This document shows, in pieces, positions 44,078 through 52,048 of a stretch of 64,000 nt of DNA (position 1 is its first letter; each line of letters begins with the position of its first letter). The notes under the pieces were generated by a model. It had not been told where the DNA came from. It saw nothing but the letters and a program-made list of their open reading frames with translations, and searched no databases. The position numbers were made by a program, and so were the translations under genes. Source of the stretch: a virus. Location: positions 1 through 64,000 of the IMG/VR virus record IMGVR_UViG_3300023184_005208; one strand, given 5' to 3'.

Positions 44078-45309
44078 AGTACGAATCCTTCAGGTGAAAT
44101 CTTTTTTTGTTTACCTTTATTTTCGAACACCAAGTTTTTCTTATTTGTTATTCCAACAAAAGAATAATTGTAATTTTCTTCTAAAAATTTCTTAGCCGCC
44201 AATTCTTGTTCAATAGTTTCAGTTAATTTAATAACCGATTCCATTTTCTTTTTAACGTCTGATTTAATTTTTACTTCTTTTTGTGCCTTTCTTTCAGCAG
44301 ATTCTTGAAGTTCTTGTTTTGTAACTTCAAAATATTTTGAAATAACTTTGTCAACTTTAGATTCTTTGAAAATACTATCCATGATTGCTCCGTTACCAGG
44401 TTCCATTCCTGTCATGTCTTCACCACCTTCAACTGGAACGTCCATATCAGCTTGGATATCTTCAACTTCAGAATCATCGGTCATATCTTCTCCACCTAAA
44501 TCTTCAGTATCTTCTTCAAATTTAGATAAGATATCTTCTTTATCTTCCTCAGATAAATTTTTCAACTCTAAAGACGATAAAACCATATTGATAACGTATT
44601 TGATATTTTCAGAAGTCATTCCTTCTTCATTATCCAATACTCTAATTTTTTGTGTTAATTTACCAGTTAATTTTTGAATTGTTTTGAAAGTAACTTTTTC
44701 TTCGTGACCTGCTCCCATTTCATCATTAACATCAACGTTTACGTCTTCGCCATCAACATCAGCATTCATATCAACATTCATATCATCAACACCTGCTTCC
44801 ATTCCCATCTCATCACCTGCTGGTGGAACATCGTCTCCAACCGGAGAAGGAGGAAGTTCTGGTGAAGGAACTGCTGGCGGTTCTGCTGGCGGTGCCGCAG
44901 GAACTTCAGCTTCAGGAGCTGGTGCCGGCTTTGGTAATTTTAATGTGAATTTTTTTTGTTCACCAAATAAAGAAGTTTCTTCTTCATGTTCGTTAACTCT
45001 ATTAACTTCTTTAGTTAATAAATTTAATCTCTTAAGGGCTTGAGAATACGAAGAATAGTATTTTCTATTTTTCATTGGCTCAATATAATCAACATCAGAT
45101 TCATTGATATTTTTCTTAATGATGTACCCCATCTTTTCTTTAACGATTTGGTATTGATTACCATCTACAAGATTAATAGAATATTCTGAACGAGATGTCT
45201 CATTAATATTCGTAGGAATAACTTCGTTAAAACGAGCAATTTCCATCATTCTTTTTATCTTATCTTGACCTTGAAGTTTTTCACTTCCTATTGGTTTTAA
45301 GTCTGCCAT
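44074..45309 (-). CDS. Acidic modular prohead-core-like protein
   Basis: 411 residues. An N-terminal 90-residue domain (QDKIKRMMEIARFNEVIPTN; SINLVDGNQYQIVKEKMGYI) is followed by a Pro/Ala-rich linker, an acidic Asp/Val/Asn repeat region (DMNVDMNADVDGEDVNVDVN), a helical domain and a C-terminal beta end, KISPEGFVL. The composition closely resembles the scaffold at 33344, including D-V-D-M-type repeats. Probably a second core or internal protein. First gene after the Thr/Pro-rich protein; no family named. Confidence 0.55.
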   Translation of the reverse strand: MADLKPIGSEKLQGQDKIKRMMEIARFNEVIPTNINETSRSEYSINLVDGNQYQIVKEKMGYIIKKNINESDVDYIEPMKNRKYYSSYSQALKRLNLLTKEVNRVNEHEEETSLFGEQKKFTLKLPKPAPAPEAEVPAAPPAEPPAVPSPELPPSPVGDDVPPAGDEMGMEAGVDDMNVDMNADVDGEDVNVDVNDEMGAGHEEKVTFKTIQKLTGKLTQKIRVLDNEEGMTSENIKYVINMVLSSLELKNLSEEDKEDILSKFEEDTEDLGGEDMTDDSEVEDIQADMDVPVEGGEDMTGMEPGNGAIMDSIFKESKVDKVISKYFEVTKQELQESAERKAQKEVKIKSDVKKKMESVIKLTETIEQELAAKKFLEENYNYSFVGITNKKNLVFENKGKQKKISPEGFVL

Positions 45310-45329
45310 ATTCTTAGTATTGATTTGTT

Positions 45330-46175
45330 TTAATTATTTAATCCGTATTGACCTCCAAGTGAGATTGCGTTTAATTGAACTACCTGTACTGTCCCTCCAT
45401 CACTTGTGTCTGAAACATATAATGCGTAAGGTACTGTTGAACCCGAAGGTAATGTTCCTCCACTGAATGAACCTAACATAGCCGCAGTATATTCATAAAG
45501 TTCGTTTACTGATATACCTGTATAGAATGGAGTTGGACTTGGTGTTGGTGTTTGAGTAGGAGTTGCCGCAGGTGTACCTGTTTGAGTTGGTGTTTGAGTT
45601 TTTGTGACAGTTGGTGTTGGAGTTACTCCTGCTGTTCCTGTTTGTGTTGTAGTTACGCTTGGTGTTGGTGTTTTTGTTGGTGTCACATTTGGTGTTCCTG
45701 TTTGTGTTGTAGTTACGCTTGGTGTTGGTGTATTAGTTGCTGTTTTAGTTACGCTTGGTGTGTTTGTTGTAGTTACAGTTGGTGTGTTAGTTGGTGTTTT
45801 AGTTATTGTATTAGTTGGTGTCTGTGTCTGTGTTGCAGTATTTGTTGGTGTTTGAGTTGGAGTTGAAGTTTTAGTTGTTGTTACGCTTGGTGTTGGAGTT
45901 TTTGTTGGAGTTGTGGTAACTGTGGGTGTTGGAGTTACAACAGCCAAACAAGCAACACAATCTCCATAATTTGAAGACATGTAACTTACTAAATCAATCC
46001 CGTCAGCAATTTCCGCGGTATCTAAAATCTCATAACAACCTTCTGTGGTTGCTCCTGTAAATCTTAAAAAATAGTTTCCACCAACAACTGGTGAACTAAC
46101 ACTAGTATTGAAATCGACATTTATCGCTGGTCCGCCGCCAGTACAAGGTTGTATAAGATATGTTACTAAGGCCAT
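45330..46175 (-). CDS. Virion protein with long Thr/Pro repeat
   Basis: 281 residues. Residues 1-78 are a compact beta domain with Cys at 11, 47, 73 and 76, residues 81-215 a Thr/Pro/Ser/Gln repeat (units like TPTQTPTNT and [12 protein letters not shown]), and residues 216-281 a globular C-terminal domain ([20 protein letters not shown]). Two globular heads on a long stiff repeat resembles a fibre or capsid spike. Thr density makes it the best candidate acceptor for phage-encoded O-glycosylation. A late-type motif lies 13 nt upstream of the ATG. Confidence 0.65.
   Translation of the reverse strand: MALVTYLIQPCTGGGPAINVDFNTSVSSPVVGGNYFLRFTGATTEGCYEILDTAEIADGIDLVSYMSSNYGDCVACLAVVTPTPTVTTTPTKTPTPSVTTTKTSTPTQTPTNTATQTQTPTNTITKTPTNTPTVTTTNTPSVTKTATNTPTPSVTTTQTGTPNVTPTKTPTPSVTTTQTGTAGVTPTPTVTKTQTPTQTGTPAATPTQTPTPSPTPFYTGISVNELYEYTAAMLGSFSGGTLPSGSTVPYALYVSDTSDGGTVQVVQLNAISLGGQYGLNN
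45531..45935 (-). repeat. Long Thr/Pro-rich tandem repeat
   Basis: About 135 codons of Thr-Pro-rich degenerate repeat; two near-identical copies of a [11 protein letters not shown]-encoding unit are seen around 45640-45730. The plus strand shows gttggtgtt-type runs. The same style as 117-236. Repeat number may differ between relatives. Confidence 0.85.
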
Positions 46176-46188
46176 CTATTTTTTCTTT

Positions 46189-46195
46189 ATAAATA
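46189..46195 (-). promoter_or_regulatory. Late-type promoter motif TATTTAT
   Basis: Minus strand, 13 nt before ATG 46175. Confidence 0.5.
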
Positions 46196-46210
46196 TATGA
46201 TTATACCTAA

Positions 46211-46963
46211 TTATTTATGAATTTCCTGAATTTGTGTTTCTACAGATAACTCTTTATCCTTAATTTTGGTTTTTTCATCAAAAAGTTTTTCAATGTGTCC
46301 TGACCTTCTTAAAAATTTGAAGACCAAGTTCTCATAGGAAAACTCACCATCTTTATCCAATCCTGATTGTCTATAATCTTTTAACTTATCTTTTAAGGAT
46401 TTTAATTTTTCGGCATTACCTTCAGATTTCGCATCTTTAATTGTATCATCAATCTTATCTGTCCAATTCTTTATCTTCTGAGTTAAAACAGACATGTCAA
46501 TATTCTTGTGTGTTTTTGATGGTACATGAACCCACTCATCGTTCATAATAGAATATACACCGTCACTATGAGCCTCATCTTTAACACCCTGAGCATAAAG
46601 CTCAACATCATACCCATATATCTTTATATTATGTTTGTCGTTGAAAAGTTTCTTTTTTAAATCAAAAAGTTCTTTATAAAGTTCTTCTTGTTTTCCGTAT
46701 CTTTCCATATCAACTATGACGTGTAAATCAAAGTCTGAATATTCAGACCAATTAAAGTTAGCTAATGACCCCATTAGATAAATGTCTTCCACAAAAACGT
46801 CATCTCCCAAATCATCAATAAACACCTCAGCAATATGCATAAGAGCCTTTCTCACTTTTGGAACCATGGTCGTTTTTTTTGGGTCTTCGGAATTCTCCCA
46901 AACTTTTGGATTAAGAGTTTCTTTAACTGAAAAACTATCAAGTATTTTTTGGTACTTACTCAT
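46211..46963 (-). CDS. Pol-beta-fold nucleotidyltransferase, late-type promoter
   Basis: 250 residues from ATG 46963 (an upstream TTG would overlap the promoter motif). IYLMGSLANFNWSEYSDFDL, then HVIVDME is the G-S-x10-D-x-D signature of the polymerase-beta nucleotidyltransferase superfamily, and YDVELYAQG may give the third acidic residue. N-terminal NPKVWENSEDPKKTTMVPKV precedes it. The first 16 residues contain S-V-K-E followed by T, a weaker match to a prohead-protease site. The enzyme would transfer a nucleotide to a protein, RNA or small molecule; the target is unknown. It may be an injected host modifier (inference). Confidence 0.68.
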   Translation of the reverse strand: MSKYQKILDSFSVKETLNPKVWENSEDPKKTTMVPKVRKALMHIAEVFIDDLGDDVFVEDIYLMGSLANFNWSEYSDFDLHVIVDMERYGKQEELYKELFDLKKKLFNDKHNIKIYGYDVELYAQGVKDEAHSDGVYSIMNDEWVHVPSKTHKNIDMSVLTQKIKNWTDKIDDTIKDAKSEGNAEKLKSLKDKLKDYRQSGLDKDGEFSYENLVFKFLRRSGHIEKLFDEKTKIKDKELSVETQIQEIHK

Positions 46964-46968
46964 TATCA

Positions 46969-46975
46969 ATAAATA
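46969..46975 (-). promoter_or_regulatory. Late-type promoter motif TATTTAT
   Basis: GTATTTATTGATA on the minus strand; the motif ends 5 nt before ATG 46963. The surrounding bases match those before the plus-strand 20324 gene almost exactly. Confidence 0.55.
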
Positions 46976-46984
46976 CTACAATAC

Positions 46985-47227
46985 CTATAGTTTTTTGTAT
47001 TGATACTTTTTTGCAATATCTGTTGTAAAATATTTTCCTTGTGATTCAGATAATCTGAATCTTGTGTAAATTTGGTGAGGCACATTTTCGTATTCGTATT
47101 TGGTTTTGTTGTTAAATTCAACTACCAATTTTTTTGTGTCAGTATTATATTCTGTTTTTGTAATATTAGAAGATTTAACTTCATTAATAATCGTCGTTCC
47201 CGATATTATCTCTTTCGTTATTGCCAT
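46985..47227 (-). CDS. KTSC-domain protein
   Basis: 80 residues. TKKLVVEFNNKTKYEYENVP, then RFRLSESQGKYFTTDIAKKY matches the KTSC domain (a beta sheet with a Tyr-rich strand and an 'S-x-G-x-Y-F' loop), often fused to or near lysyl-tRNA synthetases but with no settled function; it is frequent in phages. Overlaps the 47184 gene by 44 nt in another frame. Confidence 0.75.
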   Translation of the reverse strand: MAITKEIISGTTIINEVKSSNITKTEYNTDTKKLVVEFNNKTKYEYENVPHQIYTRFRLSESQGKYFTTDIAKKYQYKKL

Positions 47228-47519
47228 TTTCTTTAAGTGGGGTTATTTCATCAATTTTATTTAATAACGGCTGAATGTATTTAGTTAACTCACCATGGTG
47301 TATTTCAAAACCATAATCCTTAATTTGTTTAAATAAAGCATTTTTCTTGTTAATAAACTTTTCACGTAATGTCATCATCTTAATCGTAGGTTGCATAACC
47401 CTCTCCAATTGTTCTTGACTAAATCCCTCCTCTTGTAAATGAGTTCTTAACTCAAGATAATTGTCTAAAAGTTCTCTCAAGGTTAAACTATTCTCCAAAA
47501 ATTTTTCATATGGTTTCAT
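47184..47519 (-). CDS. Small helical protein, leaderless start
   Basis: 111 residues from ATG 47519 (MKPYEKFLENSLTLRELLDN). A longer reading to 47555 would run through the promoter palindrome and into the divergent gene. Helical with E/K heptads. The start lies at one end of a 16-bp palindrome that also contains the start of the divergent 47530 gene. No family recognised. Confidence 0.55.
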   Translation of the reverse strand: MKPYEKFLENSLTLRELLDNYLELRTHLQEEGFSQEQLERVMQPTIKMMTLREKFINKKNALFKQIKDYGFEIHHGELTKYIQPLLNKIDEITPLKENGNNERDNIGNDDY

Positions 47520-47532
47520 ATTTATAAATATG
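47517..47532. promoter_or_regulatory. Perfect palindrome with two overlapping late-type motifs and both start codons
   Basis: CATATTTATAAATATG is a perfect 16-bp palindrome. It holds TATTTAT on the plus strand (47519-47525) and on the minus strand (47530-47524), each 4 nt before the ATG of its own gene (47530 plus, 47519 minus). Only 10 bp separate the two divergent start codons, so neither mRNA can have a normal leader if these are the promoters. Confidence 0.65.
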
Positions 47533-48084
47533 GAAGCAACACAAACATTTATCAATCATGGTATGATGGACCATACCAAAATATTAAAAATTATTGAAGA
47601 CAATAATTTGGATTGGGATGAATACACTGCCAGACAAGAAATATTCGCCCCACACTATTACACTAAATCAATACCAATTATTTTCAATAAAAATTTAAAT
47701 TTTAATTTTTTTAAAATTGAGCCAACAAATCTTTATCCTTTATTTGAAAATGAAATTTTAGAAATTGAACATATTATTAATAAAAGTACAAATGAAGATG
47801 GTAAAATAATAAGAGTATTACTTGTTAAATTACCATCAAAAAAATCAATTTTTCCTCATGTCGATGGAAGTAAAACTTTATCTCTTTGTAGAAGAATACA
47901 CATACCAATACAAACAAATGAAAATTGTTTCTTTATTGTTGGCGGTGATAAAAGAAATTTAAAATTGGGTGAAATGTGGGAGATTAATAATGATAAACAA
48001 ATGCATTCCGTTGATAATTTAGGAGAATCTGACAGAATTCATTTAATTGTTGATTGGGTTCAAGTATCTTTATTAGAATCATAA
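47530..48084 (+). CDS. Aspartyl/asparaginyl beta-hydroxylase-like 2OG-Fe(II) oxygenase
   Basis: 184 residues from ATG 47530. SIFPHVDGSKTLSLCRRIHI carries the H-x-D iron ligands and the Arg/His-x-P strand, and EMWEINNDKQMHSVDNLGES, then RIHLIVDWV gives the second His and 2-oxoglutarate Arg, in the order of the Asp/Asn beta-hydroxylase family. It would hydroxylate a protein or small molecule. First gene of a three-gene operon with a sulfotransferase and a phosphoesterase. Start is leaderless-type. Confidence 0.82.
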   Translation: MEATQTFINHGMMDHTKILKIIEDNNLDWDEYTARQEIFAPHYYTKSIPIIFNKNLNFNFFKIEPTNLYPLFENEILEIEHIINKSTNEDGKIIRVLLVKLPSKKSIFPHVDGSKTLSLCRRIHIPIQTNENCFFIVGGDKRNLKLGEMWEINNDKQMHSVDNLGESDRIHLIVDWVQVSLLES

Positions 48085-48098
48085 TATTATTCATTTTT

Positions 48099-48764
48099 AT
48101 GTTAGTCTGTTCAGAAAAAAAAATCATCACATTACTTCCACCCAAAACCGCATCTACTTCAATTCAGATGGCTATGGGTAAAAGTGGAATTAGATTTGAT
48201 TCGGGAATAAAAATTTTAGATTATCCAATTCATCATTTAAAATTATCCGAGTTATGTGAGTACCATGGTTTAACTGATATTCAAGATTATACAATTTTAC
48301 AATTTACAAAAAACCCATACTATCGATTTGTCTCATCTTATTTCCATTTAATGAGGCTTTCGCACAAAGTTTTAACAAGTTTTGATAGTATGGAATTTAA
48401 AGAATTTACAAATCATTTAAATAAATCAAAACTATCGGACAATTTTATAAAAACATTTTTTGGCGATGATTCAGGATATTATGAAAATTTAAAATTTAAA
48501 AAAAATTGGTCTGGAGTTAGAATGTTTGAAGAACAGTTTAGTTGGAATGATTTGAATGCTAAAATCCACTATTTTAAAATAGAAGATGTATCAAATGACA
48601 TGACACCAGTTTCTAAATTATTAGATTGTAATACAATTGTTTTACAAACATTTAATAAAAACCCAAAAGAGGTTGATTACAATTCTTTATTAGATGATGA
48701 GTGTATGGAAATAATTCATAATAATTTTGTGAATGATTTTGAAATTTTAAATTATGAACAATAA
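48099..48764 (+). CDS. Sulfotransferase-like protein
   Basis: 221 residues from ATG 48099. KIITLLPPKTASTSIQMAMG matches the 5'-phosphosulfate loop (P-K-T-x-S-T/S-x), and TILQFTKNPYYRFVSSYFHL the 3'-phosphate binding segment (x-R/K-N-P-Y-x-R-x-x-S-x-Y) of PAPS-dependent sulfotransferases. It likely sulfates a carbohydrate or protein Tyr; the target could be the phage glycan. A longer reading from 48054 would add an unrelated hydrophobic stretch and overlap the upstream gene. Overlaps the next gene by 11 nt. Confidence 0.8.
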   Translation: MLVCSEKKIITLLPPKTASTSIQMAMGKSGIRFDSGIKILDYPIHHLKLSELCEYHGLTDIQDYTILQFTKNPYYRFVSSYFHLMRLSHKVLTSFDSMEFKEFTNHLNKSKLSDNFIKTFFGDDSGYYENLKFKKNWSGVRMFEEQFSWNDLNAKIHYFKIEDVSNDMTPVSKLLDCNTIVLQTFNKNPKEVDYNSLLDDECMEIIHNNFVNDFEILNYEQ

Positions 48765-49374
48765 TTCTTGTAATATAACTCACATATCAGATACGCACGG
48801 CTATCATCAAAAAATTAAATTGGAAGGAGGAGATATTTTAGTCCATTCTGGAGATATTTTAGATTTTAAAGAAAAAATATCAATTGAAAAAACCGTTGAG
48901 TGGCTCAATAAAACACCATATGAATATAAAATACTTGTTTTAGGTAACCACGATGAAGAATTATTAAAATTTAATCTACCTGATAAAATAATTCTTTTGA
49001 ATAATGAACTAATCAATATTTTTAACATTAAATTTTATGGGTTATCTGCGACCTTACAAGAAATTACTAACAAATATTTTGGTGAGTTGAATGAATTAGA
49101 AATAAAAAATGAGTTTAGAGATGAAAATTTTGACATTTTGATTACTCACGGACCTCCTAAAGGTATACTTGACTATAAATTTAATAATAGTATTGGGTCG
49201 GTGAGTTTACTAAATTATGTAAAAAATCATAAACCAAAATACCATTTGTTTGGTCATGCTCATCATTTGAAGGGTACATATAATGATGGGTCAACTACGT
49301 TTTCAAATGCATCTATTGTTTACATGCTTGGAAAAGAAATAGTTAATGGGGTTCCATACAATTTCAAATTTTAA
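48754..49374 (+). CDS. Calcineurin-like metallophosphoesterase
   Basis: 206 residues. All family motifs in order: HISDTHGYH, LVHSGDILDF, LVLGNHDEELL, ILITHGPPKG and YHLFGHAHHLKG, binding two metals. It hydrolyses a phosphoester; substrate unknown. Coupled by overlap to the sulfotransferase, it could remove the PAP by-product or act on a phosphosugar (inference). Ends 3 nt before a terminator hairpin. Confidence 0.88.
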   Translation: MNNNSCNITHISDTHGYHQKIKLEGGDILVHSGDILDFKEKISIEKTVEWLNKTPYEYKILVLGNHDEELLKFNLPDKIILLNNELINIFNIKFYGLSATLQEITNKYFGELNELEIKNEFRDENFDILITHGPPKGILDYKFNNSIGSVSLLNYVKNHKPKYHLFGHAHHLKGTYNDGSTTFSNASIVYMLGKEIVNGVPYNFKF

Positions 49375-49376
49375 AA

Positions 49377-49399
49377 AACCCCCACATAAAGTGAGGGTT
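49377..49399. terminator. Intrinsic terminator, convergent
   Basis: AACCC (49377-49381) and CAC (49383-49385) pair with GTG (49391-49393) and GGGTT (49395-49399) with one mismatch. It lies between the phosphoesterase stop and the Hsp20 stop and serves both directions. Confidence 0.75.
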
Positions 49400-49404
49400 A
49401 ATTT

Positions 49405-49791
49405 TTAAAGGAGACTTACTCTCTTTTTTTCTTGTTTTTTGAAGTTTGGAACAAATACGGTTAAAAGACCGTCTTCTATTGTTGCCTCTACTGAGTTAGG
49501 GTCGTAACCTTCACCAATATTAAATTTCTTAGATATTGTTTTGGTTCTTGATTCTCCCTCCATTTTATATGTTCTTTCTCCTTCAATGTGTAAAGTACCA
49601 TTTTCCATTTCTACTTTTAAGTTTGATTTGTTAAATCCTGGTGCTTCAAAGAAAAGGTAAGCTCCGTCATTGGTGTAATCAATGTCGTATTTCTCGTCAG
49701 TATCTTTCACCGATGTTCTTTTATAATACTGATAAGTTGGTGTGTCCCCAAAGAACTTTTCAAATAATTCATTTGCGTTTCTGTAAATCAT
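49405..49791 (-). CDS. hsp20: Small heat shock protein (Hsp20/alpha-crystallin)
   Basis: 128 residues. The alpha-crystallin domain spans about 40-125: DGAYLFFEAPGFNKSNLKVE, GTLHIEGERTY, IGEGYDPNSVEATIEDGLLT and VFVPNFKKQEKK. It is an ATP-independent holdase. The C-terminal I-x-I motif is lacking; the protein ends KKRVSLL. It has its own host-type promoter, divergent from the ClpC-like gene, making a chaperone pair expressed early (inference). Confidence 0.9.
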   Translation of the reverse strand: MIYRNANELFEKFFGDTPTYQYYKRTSVKDTDEKYDIDYTNDGAYLFFEAPGFNKSNLKVEMENGTLHIEGERTYKMEGESRTKTISKKFNIGEGYDPNSVEATIEDGLLTVFVPNFKKQEKKRVSLL

Positions 49792-49853
49792 AATTCTTAT
49801 TTTTTGTTTTAATTTATTTTATTACCTTTACATAATCAAGTTATGTGCCACCA

Positions 49854-49885
49854 CAAATATACTGAAATTTTTTCAGTCCTCCAAA
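49854..49885 (-). promoter_or_regulatory. Host-type promoter for hsp20 with palindrome in spacer
   Basis: On the minus strand TTTG (49885-49882), 20 nt, TATATTTG (49861-49854). The spacer contains CTGAAA-TTT-TTTCAG (49862-49876), a perfect 6-bp inverted repeat that could be an operator. Confidence 0.75.
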
Positions 49886-49892
49886 TACAAAT

Positions 49893-49939
49893 ACGACAAT
49901 ATGTCAGTTAAAAAAATAATTAATGACAATTTGACAATA
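49893..49939. repeat. Three GACAAT repeats in the hsp20-clpC promoter region
   Basis: GACAAT occurs three times between the two divergent promoters, two of them as TGACAAT; the first is part of GACAATATGTC, an inverted repeat. They may be binding sites for a regulator of this chaperone pair. Confidence 0.4.
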
Positions 49940-49941
49940 TA

Positions 49942-49973
49942 TTTGGCAGTGTATAAAATTTGATACATCTTTG
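49942..49973 (+). promoter_or_regulatory. Host-type promoter for the ClpC-like gene
   Basis: TTTG (49942-49945), 20 nt, CATCTTTG (49966-49973), one mismatch to TAnnTTTG. The ATG is at 49990. Confidence 0.7.
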
Positions 49974-49989
49974 TAAAAATTAATAACCT

Positions 49990-52002
49990 ATGAACGACTT
50001 AATGGACGACGACGACAAAATGATGAGTAAGAAACAAAAACAATCCGACAGTTCTACACCAGTTTTAGATAACTTTAGTAGAGACCTAAACAAACTTGCC
50101 GAGGCTGGTAAATTAGACCCAGTTATTGGTAGAGACCGAGAAATCATAAGAATCGCTCAGATTCTATCTCGTAGAAAAAAGAATAACCCTATTATCATAG
50201 GTGAACCTGGTTGTGGTAAGACCGCAATCGTAGAAGGTTTAGCAATGAAAATTGTAAGTGGAGAATGTCCAAAAAATCTTTTGGATAAAAGAATCGTAAA
50301 CCTTGATTTAACTTCAGTAGTTGCTGGTACAAAATACCGTGGTCAATTTGAAGAAAGAATGAAAGTTATTATTGAAGAACTTCATGCAAATCCTAATATC
50401 ATCATATTCATCGATGAAATCCATACCCTTGTTGGTTCAGGTAACTCTTCAGGTTCTATGGATGGTTCAAACATTTTCAAACCAGCATTATCTCGTGGTG
50501 AACTTCAATGTATTGGAGCAACTACTCTTGATGAGTTCCGTAAGAATATTGAGAAGGACGGAGCATTAGAGCGTAGATTCCAAAAGGTAATTGTTGACCC
50601 GTCTTCGGTACAAGAGACAATCGAAATTCTAAAGAATGTTCGTGATAAGTATGAATCCTATCACAAAGTAACATACTCAGATGAGGTTATTGAGACTTGT
50701 GTTAAGTTGGCGGACAGATATATCACCGACCGTGAGTTCCCTGATAAAGCGTTTGATATTATGGATGAAGTTGGAGCTCGTATGCAAACAGAAGTTAAAA
50801 TCCCTGAGGCTATTGAAGTATTGAAGAAAGCTGCGGCTGAAATCAAACAACAAAAGTTGGATGTGGTTAAAAAACAAAACTACGAGCAAGCGGCTGAATT
50901 ACGTGACAAGGAAAAGAAAGTGTTAACCAAACTTGAAAATGAAAAATCCAAGTTTGAAGAACAACAATCAAAAGACAAGAAAATAATTTCTCTTGAAAAC
51001 GTCTATGATGTTGTTTCTAACATGACTAAAATTCCTGTAAACAAAATGAGCCTTGATGATGCAAAGGCATTAATCAACTTGGACAAAGAGTTAATTGGTA
51101 AGGTTATCGGTCAAGACGCCGCAGTTATCAAGATTGCAAAATCAATCAAGAGAAACCGTTTAGGTATCAAAGACCCAAATCGTCCAATTGGTTCATTCGT
51201 GTTCTTAGGTTCAACAGGTGTCGGTAAGACTCACTTGGCCAAACAATTGGCTAAGGAGATGTTCGGTTCCGAAGATTCACTTATCCGTGTGGATATGTCT
51301 GAATACCAAGAGAAACACAGCATTTCCAAATTGGTAGGAGCCCCTCCAGGTTATGTAGGATATGAAGAAGGTGGACAATTAACCGAGAAAGTTAAGAACA
51401 AACCATACTCAGTTATCTTATTTGATGAGGTGGAAAAAGCGCACAAAGATGTGTTCACAATCTTACTTCAAATCTTAGATGATGGTTACGCAACCGATAG
51501 TTTAGGTAGAAAGATTAACTTCAAGAATACCTTAATTATCTTAACCTCAAACTTGGGTGTTAAGAAATTACAAGACTTTGGTACAGGTATTGGATTCTCA
51601 AACAACACCTACGCTAACGAAGAAGCTAAGAAACAAGTATTGATGAAGGAGATGAAAAATTTCTTCTCTCCTGAGTTCCTAAATCGTATTGATGACACTA
51701 TTGTCTTCAACTCGTTAACTCCTGAAGACATCAAAAAAATCACCGAAATCGAATTGAAGAAATTGGTGAATCGTTTAAATGATATTAAATACAAAATCAC
51801 TTATGACGATACTTTAGTTGATTATTTAGCTAAAGTAGGATTTGATGAGATGTACGGAGCAAGACCGCTGAAGAGAGCAATCCAAGACAAAGTTGAGGAC
51901 TTGTTATCTGAAGAAGTCTTAACAGGTAAAATGATTGAAGGTAAATCTTACTTCATTAAAGTAGACAATGAAGAGATTAAGGTTACCAAGAAAGGAAAGT
52001 AA
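49990..52002 (+). CDS. clpC: ClpC-type AAA+ unfoldase lacking the N-terminal repeat domain
   Basis: 670 residues, against about 840 for bacterial ClpC. D1: GEPGCGKTAIVEGLA (Walker A), NIIIFIDEIHTLVG (Walker B), GATTLDEFRKNIEKDGALER. Then a UVR-like middle (YEQAAELRDKEKKVLTKLEN). D2: FLGSTGVGKTHLAKQLA, VILFDEVEKAHKDVFTILLQ, and the end SPEFLNRIDDTIVF. The D2 loop retains I-G-F (GTGIGFSNN), the tripeptide that docks ClpP, so it could use host ClpP. The adaptor-binding N-domain is absent, replaced by a short acidic leader. With Hsp20 and tmRNA nearby it suggests phage control of proteolysis. Confidence 0.92.
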   Translation: MNDLMDDDDKMMSKKQKQSDSSTPVLDNFSRDLNKLAEAGKLDPVIGRDREIIRIAQILSRRKKNNPIIIGEPGCGKTAIVEGLAMKIVSGECPKNLLDKRIVNLDLTSVVAGTKYRGQFEERMKVIIEELHANPNIIIFIDEIHTLVGSGNSSGSMDGSNIFKPALSRGELQCIGATTLDEFRKNIEKDGALERRFQKVIVDPSSVQETIEILKNVRDKYESYHKVTYSDEVIETCVKLADRYITDREFPDKAFDIMDEVGARMQTEVKIPEAIEVLKKAAAEIKQQKLDVVKKQNYEQAAELRDKEKKVLTKLENEKSKFEEQQSKDKKIISLENVYDVVSNMTKIPVNKMSLDDAKALINLDKELIGKVIGQDAAVIKIAKSIKRNRLGIKDPNRPIGSFVFLGSTGVGKTHLAKQLAKEMFGSEDSLIRVDMSEYQEKHSISKLVGAPPGYVGYEEGGQLTEKVKNKPYSVILFDEVEKAHKDVFTILLQILDDGYATDSLGRKINFKNTLIILTSNLGVKKLQDFGTGIGFSNNTYANEEAKKQVLMKEMKNFFSPEFLNRIDDTIVFNSLTPEDIKKITEIELKKLVNRLNDIKYKITYDDTLVDYLAKVGFDEMYGARPLKRAIQDKVEDLLSEEVLTGKMIEGKSYFIKVDNEEIKVTKKGK

Positions 52003-52006
52003 AACA

Positions 52007-52032
52007 AAACCCTCACAGAAATGTGGGGGTTT
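52007..52032 (+). terminator. Intrinsic terminator after clpC-like gene
   Basis: AAACCC (52007-52012) and CACA (52014-52017) pair with TGTG (52022-52025) and GGGTTT (52027-52032) around GAAA; T:G at one position. Confidence 0.8.
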
Positions 52033-52036
52033 GTTG

Positions 52037-52043
52037 TATTTAT
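52037..52043 (+). promoter_or_regulatory. Late-type promoter motif TATTTAT
   Basis: Ends 5 nt before ATG 52049, directly after the terminator. Confidence 0.55.
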
Positions 52044-52048
52044 ACTTA

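Noticed and set aside
45552-45866. Plus-strand ORF rich in Cys, Trp and Ser
   Set aside because: It is the antisense of the Thr/Pro repeat; the composition follows from the repeat codons and no start signal or domain is present.
48054-48098. Longer sulfotransferase start at 48054 with a hydrophobic N-terminus
   Set aside because: It overlaps the oxygenase gene and the hydrophobic piece is not needed; the P-loop-like motif begins 13 residues after ATG 48099.
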